A DNA stretch of 64,000 nucleotides from Herbivorax alkaliphila. GTDB taxonomy: Bacteria > Bacillota > Clostridia > Acetivibrionales > Acetivibrionaceae. Each line of letters begins with the position of its first letter. Position 1 is the stretch's first letter. This document shows, in pieces, positions 37,577 through 46,471 of the stretch. A program made the position numbers and the translations under genes. Where the stretch lies: positions 1 through 64,000 of the forward strand of contig NZ_JAVDDS010000002.1 of assembly GCF_030848475.1 (NCBI RefSeq), given 5' to 3'. The notes under the pieces were generated by a model. That model saw only the letters and a list, made by a program, of their open reading frames with translations, ran no database searches and was not told the DNA's origin.

Positions 37577-39100
37577 ATGTACTTTTATAAAGTGGGGATT
37601 TATGTAAGAGAAAGCAGAGATGATGGTGAAGAAAATTATGAAACGATTGAGACTCAAAAAGACTTGCTTGTAAACTATATAAAAAACAGTGAATTAGGGG
37701 AAGTACAAAAAATTTATATAGATGATAATGTGTCCGGGGCGGGTTTTGAAAGAAGGGGTATAGAGGAATTAAGAGAAGATGTTTTAAATAACAGAATCAA
37801 TTTACTTGTAATAAAAGATTTGTCCCGTTTAGGTAGAAATAATGCTAAGACACTTTTATTCCTTGATTTTTTAGAAGAACATGGAGTTAGAGTTAGGACT
37901 TTTGATGGAAGATATGATAGTTTAAAAGATAACGATACAGTTGGTATTGATACATGGTATAACGAACGGTATATAAGAGATATTTCAAAAAAAATCAGAG
38001 CAACTTTAAGATTTAAAATAGAAAAAGGTGAATACATTGGAAGAGCGCCCTATGGTTATGTAAAATCTGTTACTGAAAAAAATAAACTGCTTATTAAAAG
38101 AGAAGAGGCAGAAGTGGTAAAAAAAATATATAATCTTTATGGTGAGGGATATGGATATGGAAGCATAGCAGATTTTTTAAACAAAGAAGGGTACGAATCA
38201 CCAAGAAAGGGTTTATGGAATTCGACAACAGTTAGAAGGATTATTTGTAATAGCGTTTATGCAGGTGACACTGTACAGGGAGTAAGTGAAAAGATAAGTT
38301 TTAAAAGTAAAAAGACAAGGAGACTTCCTCAAAGCAGCTGGATTGTGACAGGAAATACCCATGAAGGGATAATTGAAAGGGGGGAGTACGAAAAAATACA
38401 GGAAATACGAAAAAAAAGAAGTGAAATATTAAGTCCCCACAAGGGTAAGTTGCATACATTTAGAGGCTTGTTATACTGTGGAGGTTGTGGAAGTTTGATG
38501 TATGCCAGAAAACGAAATCAAAGGCCTATGGGGTACATTTGCAGTTGTTACAGCAAAAAGGGGAAATCTTTGTGTACCAGCCATCATATATGTGAAAGAG
38601 ATTTATCTGAAATTATTTTAAAAGATTTGATTAATTTTTTTAGCAATAAAGATATAGCAGATATAATCTCTAAGAGGAACAAATTAAATAGCAGGGATTT
38701 TTCAATTGATATAATTAAAAAACAAATTGAATGTAAAAAAAGACAGCAGGAAATAATTTATCAGGATAAATTGGAAAAAAAAATATCTGAAGAATTATTT
38801 TTAAGGGTTAACAAACAAATAGAAAAAAAGCTCTTAGTGCTAAGAAAAGAAGTAGAAAATACTAAAAAAAGAAACTTTAAAATAGGTGATATAAATAGTT
38901 TTGTAGAGAATATAAAAAATAATCTTTATATAAAAGGGATTACCCATGAAATTACAAGACTAATTGTTAATAAAATAGTGATTTTTGAAAAAGGAGAGGA
39001 ATATATAGAAAAATTGTGGAATTTAAATATTACTAAAGAGCAGGAGAGAGATATTAAAAAAAATGGAGCAGTTATAATAGAATACATTTTAAACTTTTAA
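37577..39100 (+). CDS. Large serine recombinase
   Basis: The 507-residue protein has an N-terminal resolvase catalytic domain (YKVGIYVRESRDDG, nucleophile Ser13; VIKDLSRLGRN), a recombinase domain (about 160-270, APYGYVKS and LNKEGYESPRKGLW), a zinc ribbon (LYCGGCGSLMY with CSC and C further on) and a C-terminal coiled coil. This is the full integrase plan used by phages, conjugative transposons and developmental excision elements. No other mobile genes or obvious att repeats surround it, so it may be domesticated or may act at a distance. Confidence 0.93.
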   Translation: MYFYKVGIYVRESRDDGEENYETIETQKDLLVNYIKNSELGEVQKIYIDDNVSGAGFERRGIEELREDVLNNRINLLVIKDLSRLGRNNAKTLLFLDFLEEHGVRVRTFDGRYDSLKDNDTVGIDTWYNERYIRDISKKIRATLRFKIEKGEYIGRAPYGYVKSVTEKNKLLIKREEAEVVKKIYNLYGEGYGYGSIADFLNKEGYESPRKGLWNSTTVRRIICNSVYAGDTVQGVSEKISFKSKKTRRLPQSSWIVTGNTHEGIIERGEYEKIQEIRKKRSEILSPHKGKLHTFRGLLYCGGCGSLMYARKRNQRPMGYICSCYSKKGKSLCTSHHICERDLSEIILKDLINFFSNKDIADIISKRNKLNSRDFSIDIIKKQIECKKRQQEIIYQDKLEKKISEELFLRVNKQIEKKLLVLRKEVENTKKRNFKIGDINSFVENIKNNLYIKGITHEITRLIVNKIVIFEKGEEYIEKLWNLNITKEQERDIKKNGAVIIEYILNF

Positions 39101-39112
39101 GAAAAGGAAACC

Positions 39113-39164
39113 GAGGTGCATATTATTTAAGTGAATGAAATATCCACCTTTAATACATACCCTA
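39113..39164 (+). repeat. Family 2 intergenic repeat, copy c (internal deletion)
   Basis: GGTGCATATTATTTAAGTG plus AATGAAA matches the 5' half of copy b, and CACCTTTAATACATACCCTA matches its 3' end. The middle segment with GGAAGAAACATTATT is missing. It starts 13 bases after the recombinase stop. Confidence 0.7.
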
Positions 39165-39190
39165 GGGAACCCACTGGTTCCCTAGCTTTT
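39162..39190. terminator. Terminator between recombinase and apgM
   Basis: CTAGGGAACC pairs with GGTTCCCTAG around CACT, a perfect 10-bp stem followed by CTTTT on the plus strand. The apgM stop codon lies in the right arm, so the hairpin is shared by the convergent genes. Confidence 0.75.
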
Positions 39191-40390
39191 ATCATTTAAA
39201 ATTAAATGTTTCATAAGTTTATGACCTTCATCTACAAAAATATTTGTGCTTTTTGCCTGTGATTCATCATATCCAGTTACACCGGATTTTTTGTTGCAGG
39301 ACTTTTGATAGAGCAAATAGGGTACAGGTTCAGAGGTATGGGTTCTAAGAGATAATGGAGTGGGATGATCTGGAAGAATCATAAGTTTATAATCATCGTA
39401 CTTTTCAAGTCCTTTTAAAATTGTACCAACAACTTGTTCATCTATTAACTCTATAGACTTAACCTTATTTTCTATTTCATACCTATGCCCACATTCATCA
39501 GGAGCCTCAATATGAACATATACAAAATCACGTCCTGATTCTAATTCTTCTAGTGCAGCTAAAGCTTTACCCTTAAAATTTGTATGAATGTTGCCTGTAG
39601 CACCTTCTACTTCTACACTGTTTAGTCCAGATAAAATTCCTATTCCTTTAATAAGGTCAACAGCAGATATAACAGAGCCTTGAACCTTGTACATATCATA
39701 AAAACTAGGTATACTAGGTTTTTTGCCTTCTCCCCATAACCAAATTGAATTTGCAGGATTAAGCCCTTTAGAAATTCTTTCTTTGTTTATTGGATGATCT
39801 TTTAAGATATCATAACTTTTAATCATCATGTCCAAAATCATTTTATTATCTGGAAGATAAGAAGCTATCTTTCTATCTAATATGTCATGAGGTGGAGTTA
39901 TATTTAAGTCTGTCAGTCCATTATTCCATACTACACAATGGCGATAACTTATTCCAGGATAAAAACATATTTCATCTGTTTTAAAGTGTTTGTTTAGTTC
40001 TTCTATTAGCTCTTTAGCTTCTTCAGAACTTATTTCATCAGAGCTGTGATCTACTATGGTTTTATTTTGGTACTCTTGATTGTCAGACAAAGTTACTAGG
40101 TTACATCTTAATGTTACATCAGTGTTTGATAATTTAAGTCCCATGCTTACTGCTTCTAAAGGTGACCTGCCAGTATAATATAATTCAGGGTTGTACCCCA
40201 TAACTGATAGGTTGGCTACATCGCTTCCAGGCAAAAGATTTTTAGGTACCGTTTGAACCATTCCTACCTCGGCATTTTGAGCTAAAAAATCAATATTGGG
40301 CTTTTTGGCATACTGTAAAGGTGTTTTATTATCCAATTGCTCTAATGGATAATCTGCCATACCATCGCCTAAAATTAATACATGTTTCAT
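39182..40390 (-). CDS. apgM: Cofactor-independent phosphoglycerate mutase, ApgM type
   Basis: The 402-residue protein belongs to the alkaline phosphatase superfamily (KHVLILGDGMADYPL with the metal Asp; GSDVANLSVMGY with the nucleophile Ser; LPDHPTP and RTHT near the end). It is the archaeal-type ApgM, unlike the longer GpmI, and should interconvert 2- and 3-phosphoglycerate. In some bacteria a related family acts as homoserine kinase, so the substrate deserves testing. Confidence 0.9.
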   Translation of the reverse strand: MKHVLILGDGMADYPLEQLDNKTPLQYAKKPNIDFLAQNAEVGMVQTVPKNLLPGSDVANLSVMGYNPELYYTGRSPLEAVSMGLKLSNTDVTLRCNLVTLSDNQEYQNKTIVDHSSDEISSEEAKELIEELNKHFKTDEICFYPGISYRHCVVWNNGLTDLNITPPHDILDRKIASYLPDNKMILDMMIKSYDILKDHPINKERISKGLNPANSIWLWGEGKKPSIPSFYDMYKVQGSVISAVDLIKGIGILSGLNSVEVEGATGNIHTNFKGKALAALEELESGRDFVYVHIEAPDECGHRYEIENKVKSIELIDEQVVGTILKGLEKYDDYKLMILPDHPTPLSLRTHTSEPVPYLLYQKSCNKKSGVTGYDESQAKSTNIFVDEGHKLMKHLILNDKS

Positions 40391-40549
40391 TTACCATCAA
40401 TTCCTTTAATATAATATTTTATTATGAATGTCTATTTTATTATAGCAGATTTAAAAATATATTCATAGAAAAATTGCATACCTTTAAATATTAATTTATA
40501 ATAGTTTTTAGATAGCAATAATGGTGTATAATAATAGAAATAGCAAAGG

Positions 40550-40558
40550 TGCTATAAT
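40550..40558 (+). promoter_or_regulatory. fur extended -10 promoter
   Basis: TGCTATAAT lies 25 bases before the fur ATG. A second TATAAT is at 40527-40532. No convincing Fur box could be aligned. Confidence 0.45.
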
Positions 40559-40582
40559 TTTTATCAGGAGTGATGTTAAAAG

Positions 40583-41017
40583 ATGGATTCAATTAATTTT
40601 AAAGCTTTATTAAAGGAGCGGGGGTATAAGCTTACACCTCAAAGACAGGCTGTTTTAGATATAATTATAGAACATAATGATGAACATCTTAGTACAGAAG
40701 AAATTTATGCTCTTGTAAAAGAGGACTATCCAGAAATAGGCCTTGCAACAATCTATAGGACACTTCTTCTTTTAGATGACATAGGTCTTGTATACAAACT
40801 AGATTTAGATGACGGATTGACTAGGTATGAACTTAACAATCAAAATGAAGGTCATCGTCATCATCATCTTATTTGTATAAAGTGCAATAAAATATTTGAG
40901 GTTCAAGAAGATTTATTAGATAATCTTGAAGAACAGATTCTTAAAAAAAACAAATTCAAAGTAACTGATCACAGAGTTAAATTTTATGGTTATTGTGAAA
41001 ATTGTAGTAATGAATAG
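40583..41017 (+). CDS. fur: Fur family metal-responsive repressor
   Basis: The 144-residue protein has the N-terminal winged helix (YKLTPQRQAVLDII; GLATIYRTLLLL), the metal-site histidines (EGHRHHHLICIKC) and the two CxxC pairs (CIKC, CENC) of Fur-type regulators. It could sense iron, zinc or peroxide; sequence alone does not decide between Fur, Zur and PerR. AGGAG stands about 12 bases upstream of the ATG. Confidence 0.9.
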   Translation: MDSINFKALLKERGYKLTPQRQAVLDIIIEHNDEHLSTEEIYALVKEDYPEIGLATIYRTLLLLDDIGLVYKLDLDDGLTRYELNNQNEGHRHHHLICIKCNKIFEVQEDLLDNLEEQILKKNKFKVTDHRVKFYGYCENCSNE

Positions 41018-41111
41018 AAAATTGCTGTTTGGTTTTAGTTTACTTATATATATAAATTAAAGTCCAAGTTATTTAATGTGTAATTTAGGGATTAAATATC
41101 ATTTACTATAT

Positions 41112-41130
41112 GCACCCTAATTTAGGTGCG
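41112..41130. repeat. Hairpin between fur and the aldolase-like gene
   Basis: GCACC-CTAATTTA-GGTGC is a 5-bp stem without a T-run, 30 bases before the downstream start. It shares the GGTGC core of family 2 but not the rest of that element. Confidence 0.4.
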
Positions 41131-41159
41131 ACAAAATATTTAAACACGAGGTGATTAAC

Positions 41160-41801
41160 ATGATAAAAAAAAGTATAGTGGAATGGATTAAGCAATACAG
41201 GGTAGTTGCAATCATAAAAGGTGTAGGGAGCTTGTATATTGAAGATACTGTTGATGCTCTTTATAAAGGAGGAATAAGAGTAGTTGAAATAACACTCAAA
41301 AATGAAGATTCACTAAAAAGTATTACAAAAATAAGAAAAAGAATGGGTGGAAAAATTGTATGTGGTGCAGGCACTGTAATGAATACTGAGGATGTTGACA
41401 GTGCCGCTGTTTCCGGAGCTCAATTTATTAGCTGTATACATTCAGATGAGAATCTCATAAAAAAAGTTATAGAAGTAGAAAGGGTATGTATTGCAGGAGC
41501 ACTAACGCCTACAAATATAATATCTGCAAAAGAAAGTGGTGCGGATTTTATTAATATTTTCCCGGCAATATCTGTTGGGGTAGATTATTTTAAACAAATA
41601 AAAAGTCCTTTTAGCGATCAGTTTTTACTTGCTGTGGGGGGAATTGATCGTAATAATGCTTATAATTTTTTGAAAGCAGGTGCATTTGGAATAGGAGTGG
41701 GTAACAACTTGGCTAATCCAAGATTTATTAAAGACGGCAATTATAATGCCATAACAGAAGAAGCTAAAAAATATGTTGAAATGATAAAGGAGATAGTTTA
41801 A
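41160..41801 (+). CDS. KDPG/KHG aldolase-like protein lacking the Schiff-base lysine
   Basis: The 213-residue TIM barrel aligns along its length with KDPG aldolase (Eda): VVEITLKNE keeps the catalytic Glu region and GAGTV is kept. The Schiff-base Lys of the KxFPA motif is Asn132 here (INIFPA, codon AAT). Other active-site positions also differ from E. coli Eda: TLR to TLK, SPG to SCI, PTGG to AVGG. It is probably not a standard class I aldolase. The ATG at 41160 follows CGAGGTGAT. Confidence 0.85.
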   Translation: MIKKSIVEWIKQYRVVAIIKGVGSLYIEDTVDALYKGGIRVVEITLKNEDSLKSITKIRKRMGGKIVCGAGTVMNTEDVDSAAVSGAQFISCIHSDENLIKKVIEVERVCIAGALTPTNIISAKESGADFINIFPAISVGVDYFKQIKSPFSDQFLLAVGGIDRNNAYNFLKAGAFGIGVGNNLANPRFIKDGNYNAITEEAKKYVEMIKEIV

Positions 41802-41815
41802 ACTATCTCCTTTAT
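41784..41815. repeat. 32-bp perfect palindrome at the end of the aldolase-like gene
   Basis: ATAAAGGAGATAGTTT is followed directly by its exact complement, AAACTATCTCCTTTAT, and contains the stop codon. There is no T-run. It may fold into a 3' end hairpin shared with the convergent decarboxylase operon. Confidence 0.85.
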
Positions 41816-41820
41816 GGTTC

Positions 41821-41870
41821 TTACCTTTAATATATTATACACCTTTAGAAAAAACATTATTTTTTTACCT
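41821..41870 (+). repeat. Family 2-like repeat, degenerate copy
   Basis: TTACCTTTAATATATTATAC and GAAAAAACATTATTTTTTTACC resemble, in swapped order, the two 3' blocks of copy b (CACCTTTAATATAT and GAAGAAACATTATTTTTCACC). This is a weak match in AT-rich DNA. Confidence 0.3.
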
Positions 41871-41879
41871 AAACCAAGT

Positions 41880-43064
41880 TTACGATCCCAAAACTGTTAG
41901 TAAAACTCCTGCAGCTGTAGCAGAACCAATTACACCAGCCACATTAGGACCCATCGCATGCATAAGAAGGAAGTTTCCAGGATTTTCTTCTAGACCTACC
42001 CTCTGAGCCACTCTTGCTGCCATTGGAACAGCAGATACTCCAGCCGCGCCAATCAATGGGTTAACTTTACCACCAGTGAGTCTATGCATAAGCTTACCAA
42101 ATAAAAGTCCAAATGATGTACCTATGCAAAAGGCAACAAGTCCTAAGACGATAATACCTAATGTTTGTAAATTCAAAAAACTCTCAGCTTTTGCAGTAGC
42201 TCCTACTGAAAGACCTAAAAATATAGTTACAATATTAATCAATTCATTTTGAGCTGTGTTACTTATTCTGTCTACCACTCCACTTTCTTTAAACAGGTTA
42301 CCCAGCATTAACATTCCTAAAAGAGGAGCTGCATCTGGAAGGAATAAGCAAAATAGTATTGTAACAACTATTGGGAATATGATTTTTTCCATTTTCGATA
42401 CAGGTCTTAACTGTTCCATTACAACTTGTCTTTCTTTTTTAGTTGTAAAAAGTTTCATAATTGGAGGCTGAATCATTGGAACTAGAGCCATATAAGAGTA
42501 TGCAGCTATTGCTATAGGACCTAGCATATCCTGAGCTAAAATACTGGTTACATATATTGCCGTAGGACCGTCAGCACCTCCTATAATTGCAACTGAAGCT
42601 GCAAGACCTTCGTCAAAGCCAATCAACAAAGCAGCGATAAAGGTAAAGAAAATACCAACTTGTGCGGCTGCACCAAGAAGCATGCTTTTTGGATTTGCCA
42701 GCATAGGTCCAAAATCTGTCATTGCACCTATACCCAGAAATATAAGTGGAGGGTAAATTGCAAACTTAACTCCCATGTATATAAAGTCAAAAAGTCCTCC
42801 ATTGTTGACAACATTATTCATGTCAACATCTCCGCTAAAAAGTTCTGGATTGTGTAAATCAGCAAAAGGAAGATTTGTTAGAAGCATTCCAAATGCTATT
42901 GGGAGAAGTAAAAGCGGCTCATATTTTTTGGCTATGGCAAGGTACATTAAAACACATGAAATCAAAATCATTAGAAACTGTAAAGGCTCGCCGCTTACAT
43001 ATCCAGATCTCGATATAACCTCACTAATTGTATTAAAAAAGTCGTTTAACATTTTATTATTCAT
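41880..43064 (-). CDS. oadB: Sodium-translocating decarboxylase beta subunit (OadB/GcdB family)
   Basis: The 394-residue integral membrane protein has about ten hydrophobic segments and the functional signature [19 protein letters not shown], with the Asp that carries sodium in the oxaloacetate decarboxylase pump. It couples decarboxylation of a carboxybiotin-bound substrate to sodium export. The gamma subunit gene lies upstream; no biotin protein or carboxyltransferase gene is present in the window, so the substrate (oxaloacetate, methylmalonyl-CoA or glutaconyl-CoA) is open. Confidence 0.93.
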   Translation of the reverse strand: MNNKMLNDFFNTISEVISRSGYVSGEPLQFLMILISCVLMYLAIAKKYEPLLLLPIAFGMLLTNLPFADLHNPELFSGDVDMNNVVNNGGLFDFIYMGVKFAIYPPLIFLGIGAMTDFGPMLANPKSMLLGAAAQVGIFFTFIAALLIGFDEGLAASVAIIGGADGPTAIYVTSILAQDMLGPIAIAAYSYMALVPMIQPPIMKLFTTKKERQVVMEQLRPVSKMEKIIFPIVVTILFCLFLPDAAPLLGMLMLGNLFKESGVVDRISNTAQNELINIVTIFLGLSVGATAKAESFLNLQTLGIIVLGLVAFCIGTSFGLLFGKLMHRLTGGKVNPLIGAAGVSAVPMAARVAQRVGLEENPGNFLLMHAMGPNVAGVIGSATAAGVLLTVLGS

Positions 43065-43145
43065 CCTTTTTTTATTACTTTTAATTTATTTTGTAAAAAT
43101 TCGTAGTAAATTTACAACATCTAACTTCACCTTGGTAAAATTAGG

Positions 43146-43502
43146 TTATAGTTTTCCAGATATATGTTCATTTCTTCCAGTTGTATTCCAAACAGGAGAT
43201 GTCTGTGGAATACGCTTAAAAGAAGTAACTTTTATTTTAATATCCGGACTGTTTCTCATAGATGCCATAACAGCAGCTGTTAAGACAGCAATAAGAGAAT
43301 CATCAGATAAATCGTCTTCTTCAATTTCTAAATAGGAAGATTCATCTGAAGTCTCTTCAGTAGCAGATGATTTTTTTCTTTCATAATTAAGTAATGGAAA
43401 TAATTTTATTAACATACACAGAATCACCAATGCTGAAAAAACAATTGTTATTCCTAAAAGTGACGTACCAAGAGCAAAGTTTAAATTTTCCATATCTATC
43501 AT
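43146..43502 (-). CDS. oadG: Sodium pump decarboxylase gamma subunit (OadG family)
   Basis: The 118-residue protein has one N-terminal transmembrane helix (ALGTSLLGITIVFSALVILC), an acidic linker and a C-terminal tail, the plan of OadG subunits that tether the carboxyltransferase to the beta subunit. AGGGGGTG precedes the ATG at 43502. It is 81 bases upstream of oadB on the same strand. Confidence 0.85.
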   Translation of the reverse strand: MIDMENLNFALGTSLLGITIVFSALVILCMLIKLFPLLNYERKKSSATEETSDESSYLEIEEDDLSDDSLIAVLTAAVMASMRNSPDIKIKVTSFKRIPQTSPVWNTTGRNEHISGKL

Positions 43503-43866
43503 AATTGAACACCCCCTAAAAATTATTTATATAATAGTTTATTTTCACTATGTTAAAATAACACAATAAAGCCTTTAAGTCAATATATATAAGGTATTAT
43601 TCTAATATAAATAAAAGTGCTCTTAACATTTAGAAAAATAAGATTTAATGAAGGAATTTGTGGTATAATAATAATTAATGTATTTACAAAAAGGATATTT
43701 TGTTATAATATATTCAAGCTAACTATTATTAAAAATGGTAACCTTGTGCTAAATATATGCTTAATTTGATATTAGCATAAAACATAGGTGAAAATGACGT
43801 TTACAATTGATGTAAGCTAAAATTTTAATCACAAATATCTATTTCTATATATTAGGGGGTTGAAAA
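43503..43866. other. 364-bp divergent intergenic region
   Basis: It separates oadG (minus) from the microprotein/two-component cluster (plus). Two extended -10 sites point right: TGGTATAAT (TATAAT 43664-43669) and TGTTATAAT (TATAAT 43704-43709, with TTTACA at 43683). An imperfect inverted repeat TATGCTTAAT/ATTAGCATA lies near 43757-43781. No further gene is seen. Confidence 0.55.
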
Positions 43867-44055
43867 ATGAAACAACAGGAAAAGATTATGTTAGATGAAC
43901 TTAAAGAAATGATAAAAGTTTTAATTGAAGAAAATGATAAACTTAAAGTTACTGTTGGTGAATTAAAAGAAGAGCAGAAAAAAATGCAGGAAGAAATAAA
44001 AATACAAAATATTGTGCTAAATAGTTTGCCAGCTCGTACAGAAATTCTTAATTAG
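43867..44055 (+). CDS. 62-residue coiled-coil microprotein
   Basis: The protein is almost entirely a charged amphipathic helix with Leu/Ile/Val heptads (about residues 8-50) and a short tail SLPARTEILN. TTAGGGGGTTGAAAA gives a good ribosome binding site. It ends 39 bases before the response regulator and is probably in the same transcript. I do not recognise a family; a role in regulating the two-component pair is only an inference from position. Confidence 0.7.
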   Translation: MKQQEKIMLDELKEMIKVLIEENDKLKVTVGELKEEQKKMQEEIKIQNIVLNSLPARTEILN

Positions 44056-44094
44056 ATTTAAAAAGCTGTTTATTACTAATAGTGGGGTGAGCGA

Positions 44095-44781
44095 ATGAAT
44101 AACAAAACAAAGGTACTTATAATTGATGACGATGTTAATATTTGTGAGCTTATAAAACTTTATATGGAAAAAGAAGGATTTGAGGTTACTACAGTTTATA
44201 ATGGAATTAAAGCTGTAGATACTTTTAAGAGCTTTACGCCCAATATAGTTGTATTGGATATTATGCTTCCAGGAGCAGATGGATGGCAGGTGTGCCGAGA
44301 AATAAGAAAAATGAGTAACATTCCTATAATTATGCTTTCAGCTAAAGGGGAAACATTTGATAAAGTGCTGGGGTTGGAATTAGGAGCAGATGATTATTTA
44401 GTTAAGCCTTTTGAGCCAAAGGAGTTGGTGGCAAGGTTAAAAGCTGTTTTGAGAAGATATGATAATAAAGAGATGGATTCAAGAGAGGTAGTGTATCCCA
44501 ATTTTATTATAAACAAATCAAATTACACACTTAAAATACATGAAAAAGAATTGGAGCTTCCACCAAAGGAGCTAGAACTTCTTTTCTTTTTAGCATCAAA
44601 TCCTAACAAGGTTTTTACAAGAGAACAGCTGTTAGAGCATGTATGGGGATTTGATTTTTATGGTGATTCAAGAACGGTAGATGTTCATATAAAAAGACTT
44701 AGAGCGAAAATTGACCAGGAAGGTCAAAGCTGGCAGCTAAAAACTGTGTGGGGCGTTGGATACAAATTTGAGGTGAAATGA
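44095..44781 (+). CDS. OmpR/PhoB family response regulator
   Basis: The 228-residue protein has a receiver domain (VLIIDDDVN; phospho-acceptor Asp55 in VLDIMLP; LVKPFEP) and a winged-helix output domain with FTREQLLEHVWGFDFYGDSR. Its stop overlaps the histidine kinase start (ATGA), a sign of coupling. With htrA downstream the set resembles envelope-stress systems such as CssRS in Bacillus; that parallel is inference. Confidence 0.95.
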   Translation: MNNKTKVLIIDDDVNICELIKLYMEKEGFEVTTVYNGIKAVDTFKSFTPNIVVLDIMLPGADGWQVCREIRKMSNIPIIMLSAKGETFDKVLGLELGADDYLVKPFEPKELVARLKAVLRRYDNKEMDSREVVYPNFIINKSNYTLKIHEKELELPPKELELLFFLASNPNKVFTREQLLEHVWGFDFYGDSRTVDVHIKRLRAKIDQEGQSWQLKTVWGVGYKFEVK

Positions 44782-46274
44782 TGTTAAAAACATTGTTTAG
44801 CAAAATTGTAGTAATATTTGTAGCTATTTTGCTTGTGAGTACATCCATAACAGGTGTGATGCTATACGTTTTTTTGGGAAATTTTGTATCTCAAGAAAAA
44901 GAATACGAATTAAATGAAAGTGCTAAAATTATAAATAGCTATCTGACCTATATAAATGAAAATGCAGATTCGCAAAATGCGGCAATTCATAGATTGCATA
45001 TGTATTATTTTGAAGAAATTTTAAGTACTTTTAGTTATAATACAGATTCAGTTATATGGATAGTATCTCCTGATGGGAAAATAGTTGAGAGTGAGGGAGA
45101 GACCAGATTAGGTGATGAAATCATTAATAAGCTATTAGATGGTGGAGCATTAAAATTACCTGATGAAAGACAATACAATAGAGTTATGCAGGGAAATGAA
45201 GATTATATCAGGGAAAGAGGAGATTTTTTTGGACTGTTTAAAGAGACAGGTGTTTCTTGGTTAACAATTGCCAGACCATTAAAAATTGATGAAGAGGTTG
45301 CCTTAGCTGTTTATCTTCATACTCCTATTCCAGAAGTTGAGCGTGCAAGAACGGTTGTTTTTAACTTTTTTATTTTCTCAGTATTTATTTCAATTATGAT
45401 ATCTATAGTTCTTATATATATTTTTTCATTAAGGTTATCAAGCCCACTTAAAAAGATAAATAATGCAGCAAAGCTTATTGCAAATGGAGAATTTGGAAAA
45501 AGACTTAATATATCATCAAGTGATGAGATTGGTGAATTGTCAGATAGTTTTAACAACATGGCAAATGCTTTAGAGAAAACAGAAGAAATGCGAAGAGGAT
45601 TTGTTGCAAATGTCTCTCACGAACTAAGGACACCAATGACATCAATACGTGGATTTATAGAGGGGATATTGGACGGGACGATTCCTAAAGAAAAAGAGCA
45701 TGATTATCTTACCATTGTAAAAGACGAGACAGATAGGCTTAACAGGCTTACAACAGACTTACTTGATTTAGCAAAAATTGAGTCAGGAGAGATGGAATTA
45801 ACTCCAATAAGGTTTAATATTAATGAGCTTATTCGAAGGTGTATTATAAAGATGCAAAGTCATATAATTAAAAAGAACATTTTTATTGAAGCTAATTTTG
45901 AAAATGAAGATATGTTTGTAAAAGGAGATTTGGACTCTATTGAAAGAGTTATAATGAATCTTATTCACAATGCAGTAAAATTTGTGGGTAAAGAGGGAAA
46001 AATAATTTTGACTACAAAAAAATGCAAAGAAAGAGCTTTGATATCTATAGAGGATAATGGAATTGGAATTGATGAAAAGGAAATTAATTTGATATGGGAA
46101 AGATTTTATAAAACTGATAAGTCAAGAGGTGTAGAAAAAAAAGGAACAGGATTAGGTCTTGCCATTGTAAAAAATATAATAAATGAACATGGACAGGAAA
46201 TTTGGGTTGAAAGTAAAGTTGAAAAAGGTACAAAATTCAGTTTTACACTGGATAATGCTACTGATGTTGGGTAA
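44778..46274 (+). CDS. Sensor histidine kinase
   Basis: The 498-residue membrane kinase has transmembrane helices at about 9-33 and 193-216 around an extracytoplasmic sensor of about 160 residues, then a HAMP domain. The HisKA phospho-acceptor follows (FVANVSHELRTPMTSIRGF, His281), and the ATPase domain has N-box MNLIHNAVKF and G-boxes DNGIGI and KGTGLGLAIV. It pairs with the overlapping response regulator. Confidence 0.95.
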   Translation: MMLKTLFSKIVVIFVAILLVSTSITGVMLYVFLGNFVSQEKEYELNESAKIINSYLTYINENADSQNAAIHRLHMYYFEEILSTFSYNTDSVIWIVSPDGKIVESEGETRLGDEIINKLLDGGALKLPDERQYNRVMQGNEDYIRERGDFFGLFKETGVSWLTIARPLKIDEEVALAVYLHTPIPEVERARTVVFNFFIFSVFISIMISIVLIYIFSLRLSSPLKKINNAAKLIANGEFGKRLNISSSDEIGELSDSFNNMANALEKTEEMRRGFVANVSHELRTPMTSIRGFIEGILDGTIPKEKEHDYLTIVKDETDRLNRLTTDLLDLAKIESGEMELTPIRFNINELIRRCIIKMQSHIIKKNIFIEANFENEDMFVKGDLDSIERVIMNLIHNAVKFVGKEGKIILTTKKCKERALISIEDNGIGIDEKEINLIWERFYKTDKSRGVEKKGTGLGLAIVKNIINEHGQEIWVESKVEKGTKFSFTLDNATDVG

Positions 46275-46282
46275 AATTATAA

Positions 46283-46343
46283 GCGAACTTGTTTGGCTAA
46301 AGGTATACATTGGGTTTTTAGTTGGATATTAGATTAAGATAAA
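46283..46343 (+). repeat. Family 1 repeat, short copy E
   Basis: This begins 8 bases after the kinase stop with GCGAACTTGTTTGGCTAAAG and ACATTGGGTTTTTAGTTGG, matching the 5' part of copies H and I. It ends in TTAGATTAAGATAAA (46329-46343), 14 of 15 bases identical to the family tail. The second and third hairpins are missing, so it is an internal deletion form. Confidence 0.7.
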
Positions 46344-46471
46344 TGGTATTCATAAATAGTTTAAAAAATTATTGATTATTATTAACAGTTTATTCATAGC
46401 TTTTTCAAAAACCTTTTATAGAATATAGTTAACAAAGAAAAGAAATATAAAATATGAAAGGAGTGTTTAAT

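Noticed and set aside
41821-41870. Full family 2 copy after the aldolase-like gene
   Set aside because: The two blocks are present only in degenerate form and in swapped order in very AT-rich DNA, so it is kept only as a weak, low-confidence trace.
42775-43335. 186-codon plus-strand frame across oadB and oadG
   Set aside because: It is antisense to both decarboxylase subunit genes, spans their gap and has no homology or binding site.
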